Notes: a model not told the origin generated them from the sequence alone. 64,000 nucleotides of DNA from Candidatus Gastranaerophilales bacterium (GCA_944324135.1 CALUVE010000006.1:19487-83486), one strand, 5' to 3'; shown: positions 7,975 through 17,197, counted from the stretch's first letter. Made by a program: numbers and translations.

Positions 7975-9285
7975 ATGAAACGATATGCTTTAAACAAACT
8001 TATAGAATGGAAAAATGGTTCTAATCGAAAACCTTTGATAATCAGAGGTGCACGTCAAGTCGGAAAAACCTGGTTAATGAAAGAGTTTGGAAAAACAGAA
8101 TACAAAAAGGTTATTTATATAAATTTTGAGTTAGATAAGTTCATGTGTGATTTATTTTCGATAGACTTCAATACAAAAAGAATTATTGAAGGTTTAGAGT
8201 TAACTCATTCTAAAATTAATACCACGAATACCCTAATAATACTTGATGAAATTCAAGAATGCCCGAAAGCATTAACAGCTCTTAAATATTTTTATGAAAA
8301 TGCTCCGGAATATCATATCGTTGCAGCCGGAAGTTTATTAGGTGTTGCTCTTCATGAAAATATTTCTTTTCCGGTGGGGAAAGTAGATTTTCTTGATTTG
8401 TATCCTTTATCATTTATGGAATTTATTGATGCACTAGGAGAGAGTAATTTTATAGAATTACTAAATAATCCAAAATCACCAAATATAAAAATTTTTAAAG
8501 AAAAATATATTGAATGGTTGAAGAAATATTATTACATAGGCGGAATGCCGGAAGCGGTTAGTACATTTATTGAAACAAACGATTTTCAAAAAGTTCGAAA
8601 GGTTCAGGAAAATATTTTAGATGCGTATACTAGGGATTTTTCAAAACACATATCTTCTACAGGTAAATTAAAAATTGATTTGCTTTGGGAGTCCATTCCA
8701 AGCCAGCTTACTCAAGAAAGCAAAAAGTTTGTTTATAAAAAAATGAAATCGGGAGCAAGGGCGGATGAGTTTGAAGAAGCTTTATCCTGGCTTATAAATT
8801 GCGGGCTTGTTTATAAGATTAATCGAATAACAAAACCTGCTTTGCCAATTAAGGCTTATGAAGATACGAAAGCTTTTAAACTTTTTATTCTGGATGTAGG
8901 TTTACTTTGTGCATTGAGTAAACTGCCTGCAAGAACTTTAATAGATGGTGATAAAATTTTTACAGAATTCAATGGTGCCTTGGCAGAACAATATGTTTTA
9001 CAACAACTAAAAGTTTTTGAAGATATGGAAGTTGCATATTGGATAAGTAAATCCGGTAATGCAGAAATTGATTTTGTAATTCAAACAGATGGTTATGTAA
9101 TTCCTGTTGAAGTGAAAGCGAATACAAATCTACAAGCAAAAAGTCTTAAGGTTTATCGTGAAAAATTTGAACCCGAGATAAGTATAAGAACTTCACTTGC
9201 TGATTTTGAAATAAACAATGGACTTTATAATATTCCGTTGTATATGACAAGTAAGTTTGAGGAAATATTAAAGGATGGTAGATGA
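7975..9285 (+). CDS. AAA ATPase with C-terminal DUF4143 (nuclease-like) domain
   Basis: The 436-aa protein starts with an AAA module. Walker A GARQVGKT is at residues 25-32 and Walker B LIILDEIQE near 87-95 with D91-E92. Sensor-like AAGSLLGVALHE follows near 120. The C-terminal third is a DUF4143 domain with NAEIDFVIQ (D366) and PVEVKA (E379-x-K381), a D...ExK arrangement like PD-(D/E)XK nucleases. Such ATPases are common and mobile, and their role is poorly known. Unusually, this one overlaps the restriction-methylase gene by ATGA and so is translationally coupled to it. That suggests a job in the same defence module. A passenger gene remains possible. Confidence 0.85.
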   Translation: MKRYALNKLIEWKNGSNRKPLIIRGARQVGKTWLMKEFGKTEYKKVIYINFELDKFMCDLFSIDFNTKRIIEGLELTHSKINTTNTLIILDEIQECPKALTALKYFYENAPEYHIVAAGSLLGVALHENISFPVGKVDFLDLYPLSFMEFIDALGESNFIELLNNPKSPNIKIFKEKYIEWLKKYYYIGGMPEAVSTFIETNDFQKVRKVQENILDAYTRDFSKHISSTGKLKIDLLWESIPSQLTQESKKFVYKKMKSGARADEFEEALSWLINCGLVYKINRITKPALPIKAYEDTKAFKLFILDVGLLCALSKLPARTLIDGDKIFTEFNGALAEQYVLQQLKVFEDMEVAYWISKSGNAEIDFVIQTDGYVIPVEVKANTNLQAKSLKVYREKFEPEISIRTSLADFEINNGLYNIPLYMTSKFEEILKDGR

Positions 9286-11096
9286 TGGGCGAATATCTGA
9301 CAGAAGATGAAGTTAGAGAAACAGCCGGTAAAATATTAGGTTTTACAAAGGTTGAAAATGTAAAATGCGGTGTTGGACAAATAACAACTTTTAATCAATT
9401 AGGTATAAAGGGAGAGGGTAAGGATAAGAAGCCGGACGGCTGGTATTTACCTAAAGACAAAGGTGCTATTGCTATTATCCTTGAAACAAAAAACAGTAAC
9501 GAGGATATTGGTAAGAAAAAATGGATTAATGAAATAAAACAGAATTGTCAAATTGTGATGGATGCCGGGTATACTCATGTCATCGGCTTGCTTCACAATG
9601 GTTATAAAACTTTAGGGTTTAAAAATAATATTCCTATTGACGTTCCTAATGAGCTTCAAGATAAAGAAGATTATTTTAAATTTTTCACGGAAGAATGTAT
9701 TGATAAAGAACGTATTTACACTTTAACAGCACGTATTAATAACTGTTTACATAGTGAATTTGGTATTAAGAATTTGTATCATCGTATGATATTTACAGCG
9801 TGTGCACTGGTTGCGAAAAGGTTTCAAGCCCCTTTAACAGCAGGTATGGATTATGAAACCTTTAAAACTTGCATAAAATCAACACTTAAAAGAGAATTAA
9901 AAGACAGCCAAAAAGAAAATCAAAAAATAGAATTATTATGGCAAGTAAACGATGAAATTAAAATGAATTCTACGGAAAATCAAGCAGCTATTGATAATTT
10001 TATAAAATGGGTAAGCGAAATATCCGATTGTTTGAACAGCAATAAATGGCGTGGTGAAGATGTTATGGGTATTTTCTTTAATGAATTTAACCGTTATAAA
10101 AAGAAAACAGATTCGGGACAAATATTTACACCCGATCATATAACATCTTTTATGTATCGTTTAATAAATGTTTCACAATACGATAATGTCGGAGATTTTA
10201 CATGTGGTAGCGGGGCTTTCCTTGTTAAATCAATGAGCAATATGATTGAAGAAGCAGGCGGTGTAAATACAAGAAAGGCTAAAGATATAAAAGCAAAACA
10301 ATTATATGGTATTGAATTTGACAGAGAAATTTATGCTCTTGCCTGTGCGAACATGCTTATTCATAAAGATGGTAAAACAAATTTAGAACATCTCGATACT
10401 CGCAGCAAAGAGGCCTGTGACTGGATTAAGTCAAAACCTATAACAAAGGTTTTGATGAATCCACCTTATGAAAATAAATACGGTTGTATAGATATAGTAA
10501 AAAATGTATTAGATAATGTTGAAAAAGGCACTGATTGTGCATTTATATTACCTGATAAAAAATTAGAAAAAGTACCGAAAACAAAAGTTACAAAAATTCT
10601 TGAAAAACACAGATTGACAAAAATTATAAAATTACCTGAACCATTATTTTTTGGTGTGGGCGTCACTACAAGTATATTTGTTTTCAAGGCTGGTGAACCG
10701 CAAAATAATGAAGAAATTTTTGGTTGTTATATAGAAGATGACGGACTTGAAACTGTTAAAAATCAAGGGCGACATGATGTAAAAAATAGATGGCAAGATA
10801 TTGAAGATTATTGGATAGATAGCATTCGCAAGTTGAGAGATGAACAATATAATACTGCGCAGTGGATAAAACCTGGTGAACATTTATCATACCAAATGCC
10901 GGAAAAACCTTTTGAAATTTTTGAAGAAGATTTTAGAAAAGCAGCTATGGATTATTTGATGTTCAAAAAAGGTATTGATGTAAAAGAATTTGGTGAAAAA
11001 CTTTTAAATTCAGCTATGTATTCTAGTGATGTAAAAGAAAACAATAATCAAATTTGTATTTCATTAAATAAGGGTAATACAGATGAAGAGAATTAA
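9282..11096 (+). CDS. BcgI-like restriction endonuclease-methyltransferase fusion (A subunit)
   Basis: The 604-aa protein combines cleavage and N6-adenine methylation. An N-terminal nuclease domain (about 1-130) has PD52 followed by E68-T-K70, a PD-(D/E)XK motif. A helical region (about 140-270) leads to the HsdM-like methylase. It contains FTPDHITSFMYRLI (about 285-298), SAM-binding motif I DFTCGSGAF (from D305) and catalytic NPPY (393-396). The size and order match the A subunit of type IIB enzymes such as BcgI, whose specificity protein is separate. Ordinary type I HsdM lacks the nuclease part, and no hsdR is present here. It overlaps its neighbours by 4 and 14 nt. Confidence 0.85.
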   Translation: MMGEYLTEDEVRETAGKILGFTKVENVKCGVGQITTFNQLGIKGEGKDKKPDGWYLPKDKGAIAIILETKNSNEDIGKKKWINEIKQNCQIVMDAGYTHVIGLLHNGYKTLGFKNNIPIDVPNELQDKEDYFKFFTEECIDKERIYTLTARINNCLHSEFGIKNLYHRMIFTACALVAKRFQAPLTAGMDYETFKTCIKSTLKRELKDSQKENQKIELLWQVNDEIKMNSTENQAAIDNFIKWVSEISDCLNSNKWRGEDVMGIFFNEFNRYKKKTDSGQIFTPDHITSFMYRLINVSQYDNVGDFTCGSGAFLVKSMSNMIEEAGGVNTRKAKDIKAKQLYGIEFDREIYALACANMLIHKDGKTNLEHLDTRSKEACDWIKSKPITKVLMNPPYENKYGCIDIVKNVLDNVEKGTDCAFILPDKKLEKVPKTKVTKILEKHRLTKIIKLPEPLFFGVGVTTSIFVFKAGEPQNNEEIFGCYIEDDGLETVKNQGRHDVKNRWQDIEDYWIDSIRKLRDEQYNTAQWIKPGEHLSYQMPEKPFEIFEEDFRKAAMDYLMFKKGIDVKEFGEKLLNSAMYSSDVKENNNQICISLNKGNTDEEN

Positions 11097-12105
11097 TATA
11101 GAATCATGGAAAGAATATAAATTAAAAGATATTGGTTTTTCCATTTTTCATGGTTCCAGACAAAAACAAGCAGAAAGAGAGGCAGGAAATGTACCTTTAT
11201 TGACCGCAGGTAAGGAAAATCAAGGAGTTGCAGCATATATTGGAAATCCATTATGCCAATACCAAGATCCTGTTACTGTTGATATGTTTGGAAATTGTTT
11301 TTTTCATAAAGGTATATATTCTGGTGATGATAATATCTATTTTTTTATAAATAAAGATCTAAATGATGTAATAAAAATTTTTATTTCAAGTATAATAAAT
11401 AAGCAAAATTCTATTTTATACAACTTCAAATCTCAATTTAGACAACAACAAGCAGATGCATTAACGGTTATTTTACCATCAAAATCAGACAATACTCCAG
11501 ATTATGAATATATAGAATCTTACATGAAAAACATTATGCAAGAATCTGAGAAAAATATTGAAAAATTAAACAATATTCATAATAGTAAAAAAACAATCGA
11601 TATTTTGGGATGGCGAGAGTTTTCTTTGGGTGGTGATAATGGATTATTTAGAATTGTTAAAGGAACTCGTTTAACAAAAGCAAATATGAAAGATGGTAAT
11701 ATAAATTTTATTGGTTCGTCATCTGTTAATAATGGTATAACAAATCACATATCCAATTTAGAACATATTCATCCAGCAAACTTAATTACTGTGAGTTATA
11801 ATGGTTCTATTGGTGAAGCTTTTTATCAAGAAAAACCCTTTTGGGCATCTGATGATGTTAATGTTTTTTATCCTAATTTCAAACAAAGTTTTGAAATTGC
11901 AATGTTCTTAATTCCATTAATCCGTAAAATTGGTCAAAAATACAAATTCGTAGATAAGTGGAAGCTTGAAGATATGTGTAATGATAAGATTACACTTCCT
12001 ATAAACGGAAATGGTGAACCGGCTTGGGACTACATGGAAAACTATATGAAAAATATTATGAATGACACTAAAGCAAAATTAAATATACTAAAAACTGCTA
12101 TTTAA
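11083..12105 (+). CDS. Specificity (S/B) subunit of the BcgI-like RM system
   Basis: This 340-aa protein determines DNA target recognition for the adjoining nuclease-methylase. It has two half-repeats. Each starts with a target-recognition domain opening (SWKEYKLKDIG near residue 6, GWREFSLGGDNG near 175). Each ends with a conserved helix: DYEYIESYMKNIM at 140-152 and DYMENYMKNIM from 316. This two-TRD, two-helix plan gives a bipartite target. The length is close to that of BcgI B. The gene overlaps the A subunit gene by 14 nt. The TRDs differ from each other, so the recognised half-sites should differ. The target sequence cannot be predicted here. Confidence 0.85.
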   Translation: MKRINIESWKEYKLKDIGFSIFHGSRQKQAEREAGNVPLLTAGKENQGVAAYIGNPLCQYQDPVTVDMFGNCFFHKGIYSGDDNIYFFINKDLNDVIKIFISSIINKQNSILYNFKSQFRQQQADALTVILPSKSDNTPDYEYIESYMKNIMQESEKNIEKLNNIHNSKKTIDILGWREFSLGGDNGLFRIVKGTRLTKANMKDGNINFIGSSSVNNGITNHISNLEHIHPANLITVSYNGSIGEAFYQEKPFWASDDVNVFYPNFKQSFEIAMFLIPLIRKIGQKYKFVDKWKLEDMCNDKITLPINGNGEPAWDYMENYMKNIMNDTKAKLNILKTAI

Positions 12106-12208
12106 GGATATAACCAAATCTCAAGAAATAATTAATTCCCCTTAAAGTTTTTAATATATTATAATATCAATTTTCACTGCCGACTTAAAAGATAAATTTT
12201 ACATAAAC

Positions 12209-12237
12209 AAAAAGACCTGCATTTTGCAGGTCTTTTT
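12209..12237 (-). terminator. Terminator of tRNA-Gln (possibly bidirectional)
   Basis: AAAAAGACCTGC (12209-12220) pairs with GCAGGTCTTTTT (12226-12237) around a 5-nt loop. Both flanks are A/T tracts, so it can stop the tRNA transcript on the minus strand and read-through from the RM island on the plus strand. Confidence 0.85.
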
Positions 12238-12241
12238 ATAA

Positions 12242-12316
12242 TGGCTGGGGCGAAAGGATTCGAACCTCTGAATGGCGGGACCAAAACCCGCTGCCTTACC
12301 GCTTGGCGACGCCCCA
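12242..12316 (-). tRNA. tRNA-Gln (anticodon TTG), CCA encoded
   Basis: On the minus strand the acceptor stem is TGGGGCG/CGCCCCA with discriminator G and a genomically encoded CCA (12242-12244). The anticodon loop is TTTTGGT, with TTG decoding CAA and by wobble CAG. The T-loop reads GGTTCGAATCC. A promoter lies upstream and a terminator directly downstream. The RM island lies on its 3' side, a typical integration position, but I see no duplicated tRNA end. Confidence 0.95.
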
Positions 12317-12337
12317 TTGCGTTCGGCTACATTTAAT

Positions 12338-12365
12338 ATTCTATTCGATAAATCTCTATTGTCAA
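12338..12365 (-). promoter_or_regulatory. Sigma-70 promoter of tRNA-Gln
   Basis: Read on the minus strand, TTGACA (complement of 12360-12365), a 16-bp spacer and TAGAAT (complement of 12338-12343) lie about 21 nt before the tRNA 5' end. Confidence 0.75.
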
Positions 12366-12373
12366 TATTTATT

Positions 12374-13072
12374 TTAGCAGTGCTTGTTTTTGCCGTAGTA
12401 TATGAACGGGCTTTTTTCTCCTGCAAAAATCTTTTCTACTCCGTCTCCGATAATATCAGCGAATACTTGCAAAATCAGCACTTCGCTTTCAAAATGACCT
12501 ATGTCAAAGACAACGATGCCACTATCAAGTGCTGTATGGAATTTCAAATCGCCGCTCACAAAAGCATCTGCTCCTTTTTCTTCTGCTGCTTTTATAAATT
12601 CAGTACCGCTTCCTGCACAAAATGCGATTTTATGCAAAGCTGATGTGTTTTTGTTGTTGACATAACGCAGGTTTGGAGAGAGCATGGCAAGTCGAGCTGC
12701 AAAATCTTCAACTGTAGTTTCAATTTGTACAAACCTTACAAAGTCATCACTTTCAGTTACTGTCAACCCGAGAGTTTTTATTAATTCATCGGTTGTTCCG
12801 CCCTGGGTTCTGTCCATATTTGTATGCGCGCAATATATGTCAATCTCGCGCCATTCAACAGGTACACAAAATAACGGGTGATGCGAAATTATCATATCAC
12901 AGTTGTGAGTTTTTGCCTGATGTATTATGTCCTCAGTCACAGTGAGGGCGAGCAGAACTTTTTTTATCTCCTGTTTTGTGGTTTCCACAACAATGCCGGA
13001 GCAGTCCCAACTTTCGGCCAATTCCGGCGGCGCGTAATTTTCTATGGCGGAGATTATTTTTTGTTTATCCAT
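12374..13072 (-). CDS. NIF3-family dinuclear metal-centre protein (YbgI/YqfO-like)
   Basis: The 232-aa product has the family hallmarks. An N-terminal ESWDCSGIVV region leads to SHHPLF (about residue 62-67), whose paired His residues bind metal. IYCAHTNMD follows near 80, and C-terminal DIGHFESE (about 196-203) supplies further metal ligands. NIF3 proteins form toroidal hexamers with two metals per subunit and are annotated as GTP cyclohydrolase type 2-like, though their real substrate is debated. The length suits the short YbgI form without the central PII-like insert. The gene overlaps coaBC by 8 nt and ends the gmk-coaBC operon. Confidence 0.9.
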   Translation of the reverse strand: MDKQKIISAIENYAPPELAESWDCSGIVVETTKQEIKKVLLALTVTEDIIHQAKTHNCDMIISHHPLFCVPVEWREIDIYCAHTNMDRTQGGTTDELIKTLGLTVTESDDFVRFVQIETTVEDFAARLAMLSPNLRYVNNKNTSALHKIAFCAGSGTEFIKAAEEKGADAFVSGDLKFHTALDSGIVVFDIGHFESEVLILQVFADIIGDGVEKIFAGEKSPFIYYGKNKHC

Positions 13073-14240
13073 AAATTTCCTCTAAAATTCTGCGTGCTAT
13101 TTGAGCCTTTGCGGCTCTTTCAATGCGTTTTTGCCTGCCGGTTTTGTCAAATATTACAACTTCATTATAATCGCTGGAAAATCCGATGTCTTTTCTGGAT
13201 ATATCATTTGCAATCAAATAATCACAGCCTTTTTTAATGATTTTTTCTTTTGCGTTTTCTATTAGGTTTTCGCTTTCTGCGCAGAAGCCGACAACTTTCT
13301 GGGTTGTTTTTTTAGCGCATAATTCTTTGAGAATGTCCGGATTTTTGACAAGTTCCAGAGTAAGTGTATCGGCATCCGTTTTTTTCATTTTATGTTCAGC
13401 CCTGTTTTTGACACGGTAATCCGCGACTGCCGCAGCCATAATAACGCAGTCTGCTTTTTCAAAATCAGCTTCCACAGCTTTTTGCATATCGGCTGCTGAT
13501 TTGACTTTTACTGTTTTATAAGGTCTTGTAACGTCTTTTGTTGTGATGAGTATAGTTTCCGCCCCCTGCTGAAAAGCTTCATCAGCGAGGGCAAGCCCCA
13601 TTTTGCCTGAGGAATAATTTGAGATGTATCTTACAGGGTCAATATCCTCAATCGTTCCGCCGGCAGTAATTATTATTTTTTTACCGGTTAATTTTTTTTT
13701 TGATTGGAGGACTTCTACGGTTTTATCAAAAATTTTCTCCAAAGCCGCAAGTCTGCCGGTACCGTTATAACCGCAGGCAAGAAAACCTGTTTCAGGTTCC
13801 ACTATTTCAAATCCGTTGTTTTGTAATTTTTTAATATTTTCCTGTACAATCGGATTTTCCCACATATTGCAGTTCATTGCCGGTGCAAGGATTATGGGCT
13901 TTTTGAATGCGCAGACAATTGATGTCAAAAGGTTATCGCAAATCCCGTTTGCAATTTTTCCTATAGTATTTGCAGTTGCCGGTGCAATAAGCATAATATC
14001 TGCTTCATCAGCGTATGAAATATGTTCCGGTTTGAAATCAGGAATTTCAAATTCTTCCACCCCGACTTCATTCTGGCTTAAATTTTGGAGGGTAAGTTTT
14101 GTTACAAAATTCAGCGCGTTTGGAGTACAAATGACGCGGACATTTGCATTCTGTCGTTTGAACATCCTTATGAGTTCGCAAATTTTATATGCGGCAATCC
14201 CGCCGGTTATTCCTATTAATACAGTTTTCCCGCTCAGCAT
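13065..14240 (-). CDS. coaBC: Bifunctional phosphopantothenoylcysteine decarboxylase / phosphopantothenate-cysteine ligase
   Basis: This 391-aa protein performs two consecutive steps of coenzyme A synthesis. The N-terminal flavin-dependent CoaC half begins GITGGIAAYKICEL (about residue 8). It carries the His-containing PEHISYADEAD near 71, LIAPATANTIGKIANG near 85 and PAMNCNMW near 117. The C-terminal CoaB half has KIIITAGGTIEDIDPVRYI near 187, NYSSGKMGLALA and MAAAVADYR near 268. Both halves are complete and the length is standard. It overlaps gmk by 7 nt and NIF3 by 8 nt, indicating one tightly packed operon. rpoZ, often found between gmk and coaBC, is absent here. Confidence 0.96.
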   Translation of the reverse strand: MLSGKTVLIGITGGIAAYKICELIRMFKRQNANVRVICTPNALNFVTKLTLQNLSQNEVGVEEFEIPDFKPEHISYADEADIMLIAPATANTIGKIANGICDNLLTSIVCAFKKPIILAPAMNCNMWENPIVQENIKKLQNNGFEIVEPETGFLACGYNGTGRLAALEKIFDKTVEVLQSKKKLTGKKIIITAGGTIEDIDPVRYISNYSSGKMGLALADEAFQQGAETILITTKDVTRPYKTVKVKSAADMQKAVEADFEKADCVIMAAAVADYRVKNRAEHKMKKTDADTLTLELVKNPDILKELCAKKTTQKVVGFCAESENLIENAKEKIIKKGCDYLIANDISRKDIGFSSDYNEVVIFDKTGRQKRIERAAKAQIARRILEEIYG

Positions 14241-14797
14241 TTTTTCTGTTCTCCGGTAATAATTTGTTCAAGTTCACTGACGGCTCTTTCAAGATTGTCA
14301 TTAATAACTTTATAGTCAAACTGTTCAGCTCGTTCGAGTTCTATTTTGACAGCATCAAGTCTTTTTTGGATAGTTGTTTCGTCTTCAGTGTTTCGTCCTC
14401 TCAGGCGGTGTTCAAGTTCTTCAAAAGACGGCGGGCAAATAAATATCAATACTGCTTCGGGCATGCGTTTTTTTACCTGTAATGCGCCCTGTGTATCAAT
14501 TTCCAGAATAATATCTTTCCCCTCGGCGAGGCATTGTTTTATATATTTCTGTTTTGTGCCGTAGAAATTCCCTGCAAATTCAGCCCATTCAAGGAATTTA
14601 TCATTATCAATACAATTTTGAAACTCATCTTTGGAAAGAAAAAAATAGTTAACCCCATCAGTTTCCCCCGGTCTTGGAGTGCGGGTTGTGCAGGAAATTG
14701 AGAGCATAAAGGACGGATTTTTTTCAAGAAATTTTTTTATGACCGTACCCTTGCCCACGCCTGATGAGCCTGATATTACAAACAGTTTTTTATTCAT
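14234..14797 (-). CDS. gmk: Guanylate kinase
   Basis: The 187-aa enzyme phosphorylates GMP to GDP. The P-loop SGSSGVGKGTVI spans about residues 9-20. The GMP-binding region contains SCTTRTPRPGETDGVNYFF (about 35-53) and EWAEFAGNFYGT (about 70-81). The lid has RLRGRNTEDETTI near 131. All catalytic motifs are present. It is the first gene of the gmk-coaBC-NIF3 set. The transporter gene ends 4 nt before the start side, so it may be read from further upstream. Confidence 0.96.
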   Translation of the reverse strand: MNKKLFVISGSSGVGKGTVIKKFLEKNPSFMLSISCTTRTPRPGETDGVNYFFLSKDEFQNCIDNDKFLEWAEFAGNFYGTKQKYIKQCLAEGKDIILEIDTQGALQVKKRMPEAVLIFICPPSFEELEHRLRGRNTEDETTIQKRLDAVKIELERAEQFDYKVINDNLERAVSELEQIITGEQKKC

Positions 14798-14800
14798 AAT

Positions 14801-16183
14801 TTATGCTTTCTTTTTACGTTCGTTTAAAAACAGTATTGTACAAATAATAACACAAATTACTGCAGATGCAATCCAGAATCCTAAAGCACCGTTCCATCCG
14901 AATTTATCAACCATAAATCCGGTTCCGGTCGAAGAAAGAACAGCTCCGACGTACCCGAAAGTTCCTGTAAATCCGGTTGCTGCGGAGGCAACTTTTTTAG
15001 AACTGCTTTCAACTGCACACAATCCGCCAATCATCATCTGCGGACCGTATGTAAAAGCACCCAAAAGCCCGATAAATACAAAATCCAGCTCGCTTATGGT
15101 GTTAAATTTAAGTAAAAACAGGCAGCATATAACACCGACCAGGTATATAATATTAACCGGAGCACGTTGCCCTTTGAAGATTTTGTCAGATATAAGACCT
15201 GCGAGGATAGTACCGGCAATTCCGACAAGCGGGAGAGAACTCAATTTCATAGCCGCGAGCTCAAGCTCATTACCCTTTGACTCGTGCAGGTACTTAATCA
15301 TCCAATCCTCAGCTCCGAATCTGATTATGTAAACAAAGATATATGCGATGGCGAGCATCCATATTGTTTTGTTGAACAGAATATTGTCTCTGAAAACTTG
15401 AACGTAATTTCTTTTGTCATCATCATTTTTATTAGCGGCAGCAGCCGGTTCATTTCTGTATTTTTCAACATCAGGGAGTCCAAGTGACTGCGGTCTGTCG
15501 CGCAGACGGTCGAATAACCAGATAGCAACGATAATTGCAATTGTTGCCGGTGCAAAGAAAGCCATCTTCCAGCCGAATTTACCTACCAGAAATCCTGAAA
15601 TAATTACGCTCAAAAACGTACCTACCTGATGGGAACAAGACCACAAAGACCATTTGGTCCCGCGTTCGCTGTTAGAATACCAGTAGGTGAGGCTTTTGGC
15701 AACAGCCGGAAACCCTGCAGACTGAAACCATCCGCTTGCACCCCAGAAAAATACAAACAACCACAAAAGTATTGTATTTGTCGGTAATCCGAAAAATGAA
15801 ACTTCACCGGGCGTAATGAAAACAGCTGATAAACCGAAACAGAGGTTTGCAATAGCTGTCATAATGAGTGCTGTCGGCAGAAATTTACGGACATCCGAGC
15901 GGTCAGCAAGCACGCCGTTTACAAATTTCCCGATGCCGTATGTGAGATAAAGCGAACTGCCAAGAAGTCCGAGTTCCGTATTTGAATATCCGTATTCCTG
16001 ACTTAGTCCGGGCAGTGCTACTGCTATATTTTTTTTGCAAAGGTAAAATACGGTGTATCCTATAAAACATGCATAGAATATTCGCAATCTCCAGTGCGAA
16101 TACATTGATTTAACTTTGTTTTCATCCTCTATAACCGGCTGTACAGGAGGTTCTTTAAAAGAATTAAAAAATGATTGAAACAT
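14801..16183 (-). CDS. MFS transporter, organophosphate:phosphate antiporter family (UhpC/GlpT-like)
   Basis: The 460-aa protein has about 12 transmembrane helices with a cytoplasmic N-terminal tail. YSHWRLRIFYACFIGYTVFYLCKKNIAVALP (about residues 28-58) is typical of the GlpT/UhpT/UhpC family. So are GKFVNGVLADRSDVRKFLP near 84, GWFQSAGFPAVAKSLTYWYSNSERGTKWSLW near 150 and the loop DRLRDRPQSLGLP near 228. Members exchange sugar phosphates or glycerol 3-phosphate for phosphate. UhpC proteins act as sensors. With no uhpAB nearby a transport role is likelier. The substrate is not determined by the sequence. Confidence 0.85.
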   Translation of the reverse strand: MFQSFFNSFKEPPVQPVIEDENKVKSMYSHWRLRIFYACFIGYTVFYLCKKNIAVALPGLSQEYGYSNTELGLLGSSLYLTYGIGKFVNGVLADRSDVRKFLPTALIMTAIANLCFGLSAVFITPGEVSFFGLPTNTILLWLFVFFWGASGWFQSAGFPAVAKSLTYWYSNSERGTKWSLWSCSHQVGTFLSVIISGFLVGKFGWKMAFFAPATIAIIVAIWLFDRLRDRPQSLGLPDVEKYRNEPAAAANKNDDDKRNYVQVFRDNILFNKTIWMLAIAYIFVYIIRFGAEDWMIKYLHESKGNELELAAMKLSSLPLVGIAGTILAGLISDKIFKGQRAPVNIIYLVGVICCLFLLKFNTISELDFVFIGLLGAFTYGPQMMIGGLCAVESSSKKVASAATGFTGTFGYVGAVLSSTGTGFMVDKFGWNGALGFWIASAVICVIICTILFLNERKKKA

Positions 16184-16191
16184 AAAAGTGC

Positions 16192-17109
16192 TTACTTCCC
16201 TGCTTTAATAATTTGTATATTTCTGGTTTCCGTTAATTCCTGACGGGCTTCTTTAATTAATTCGCGTTGTTCTTCTTCCAGACTGTGTCCGCCGACAAGT
16301 CTGTCAACAAATCCCGTATTGAGTTTTACTGCTTTTTCCAGAGCGCCGACTTCTTCAAGGACTTCTTTTATTTTACATAAATCGTATCCGAAAGATTGTT
16401 TTGAGTTGTAAACCAGCATATCGCCGTTATTGGATGTAATCGGTTTGCCGCCCTGTTCAAAGTATAGTTTGAATACTGATTTCAAATCCTGCAGTTCTGA
16501 CTGGAGGGTGTTTATAGTCTGTTGAATCCGTAAAAATCTTTCAAACAGATATTCTACGTTATCAAGCTGTTTAACTTCCCAGTCGTATTTTTGGAGGTAG
16601 AGTTTTTTAAGTGCAGGATAAGCAAGCGCAAGCCCCATAGTATCAGCCATAGCTCTGTGGTGGTTGTTTAATTCTACATTAAATTTTTTTGTAAGAGCTT
16701 CCAGCCCGTGGGATTCCAGCTCCGGATAGACTTCTTTGAACATTTGCTGTGAATCAATTCTCGGGTTAGAGAGTTCTTTGCCGGTGGTTCTAAGGCTTGC
16801 TTCATTTAAAAAAGTATAATCAAAAATGGCATTGTGTGCGACAATCGGGTAATCACCTATAAATTCAAGGATTTTAGGCATAATTTCCTGTTCTGTCGGA
16901 GCGTCTGCAACCATATCCGGTGTAATCCCGTGAATTGCAATGCTTGATTTTCTAATGTGCTGTTCGGGGTTAATAAGAGTTTGAAATTCGTCTTTTATTT
17001 TGCCGTTTTCCAGCCTCACAGCTGCAAATTCCACCATTTTTTCTTTTGTATAATCAAGTCCTGTAGTTTCTGTATCCAGTACTATTTCAATTATTTTTTT
17101 TCTTGCCAT
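16192..17109 (-). CDS. DEDDh 3'-5' exonuclease (DnaQ / Pol III epsilon-like)
   Basis: With the ATG at 17109 the product is 305 aa. This start is preferred over the upstream in-frame one because it has Shine-Dalgarno AGGATAAG and directly precedes the conserved strand IIEIVLDTETTG (Exo I, D and E). Exo II is IVAHNAIFDYTFL near residue 90. Exo III is NNHHRAMADTMG near 148, whose H and D complete the DEDDh set. A helical C-terminal half (about 170-300) has no recognised domain. It may be a proofreading subunit or a stand-alone repair nuclease. It is divergent from trxA. Confidence 0.85.
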   Translation of the reverse strand: MARKKIIEIVLDTETTGLDYTKEKMVEFAAVRLENGKIKDEFQTLINPEQHIRKSSIAIHGITPDMVADAPTEQEIMPKILEFIGDYPIVAHNAIFDYTFLNEASLRTTGKELSNPRIDSQQMFKEVYPELESHGLEALTKKFNVELNNHHRAMADTMGLALAYPALKKLYLQKYDWEVKQLDNVEYLFERFLRIQQTINTLQSELQDLKSVFKLYFEQGGKPITSNNGDMLVYNSKQSFGYDLCKIKEVLEEVGALEKAVKLNTGFVDRLVGGHSLEEEQRELIKEARQELTETRNIQIIKAGK

Positions 17110-17197
17110 TTTCTTATCCTGTCGTATTCTATAAAGATAATAGCACAAAAAAATATTCTGTGGTAAGATGTCAATGAAGTACAAAAAAGGAGTAGAC

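Noticed and set aside
12199..12426. Minus-strand 75-aa frame running through the tRNA
   Set aside because: It is the translation of tRNA-Gln and its terminator (the GASPSGKAAGFGPAIQRFESFRPS stretch is tRNA sequence). No ribosome-binding site.
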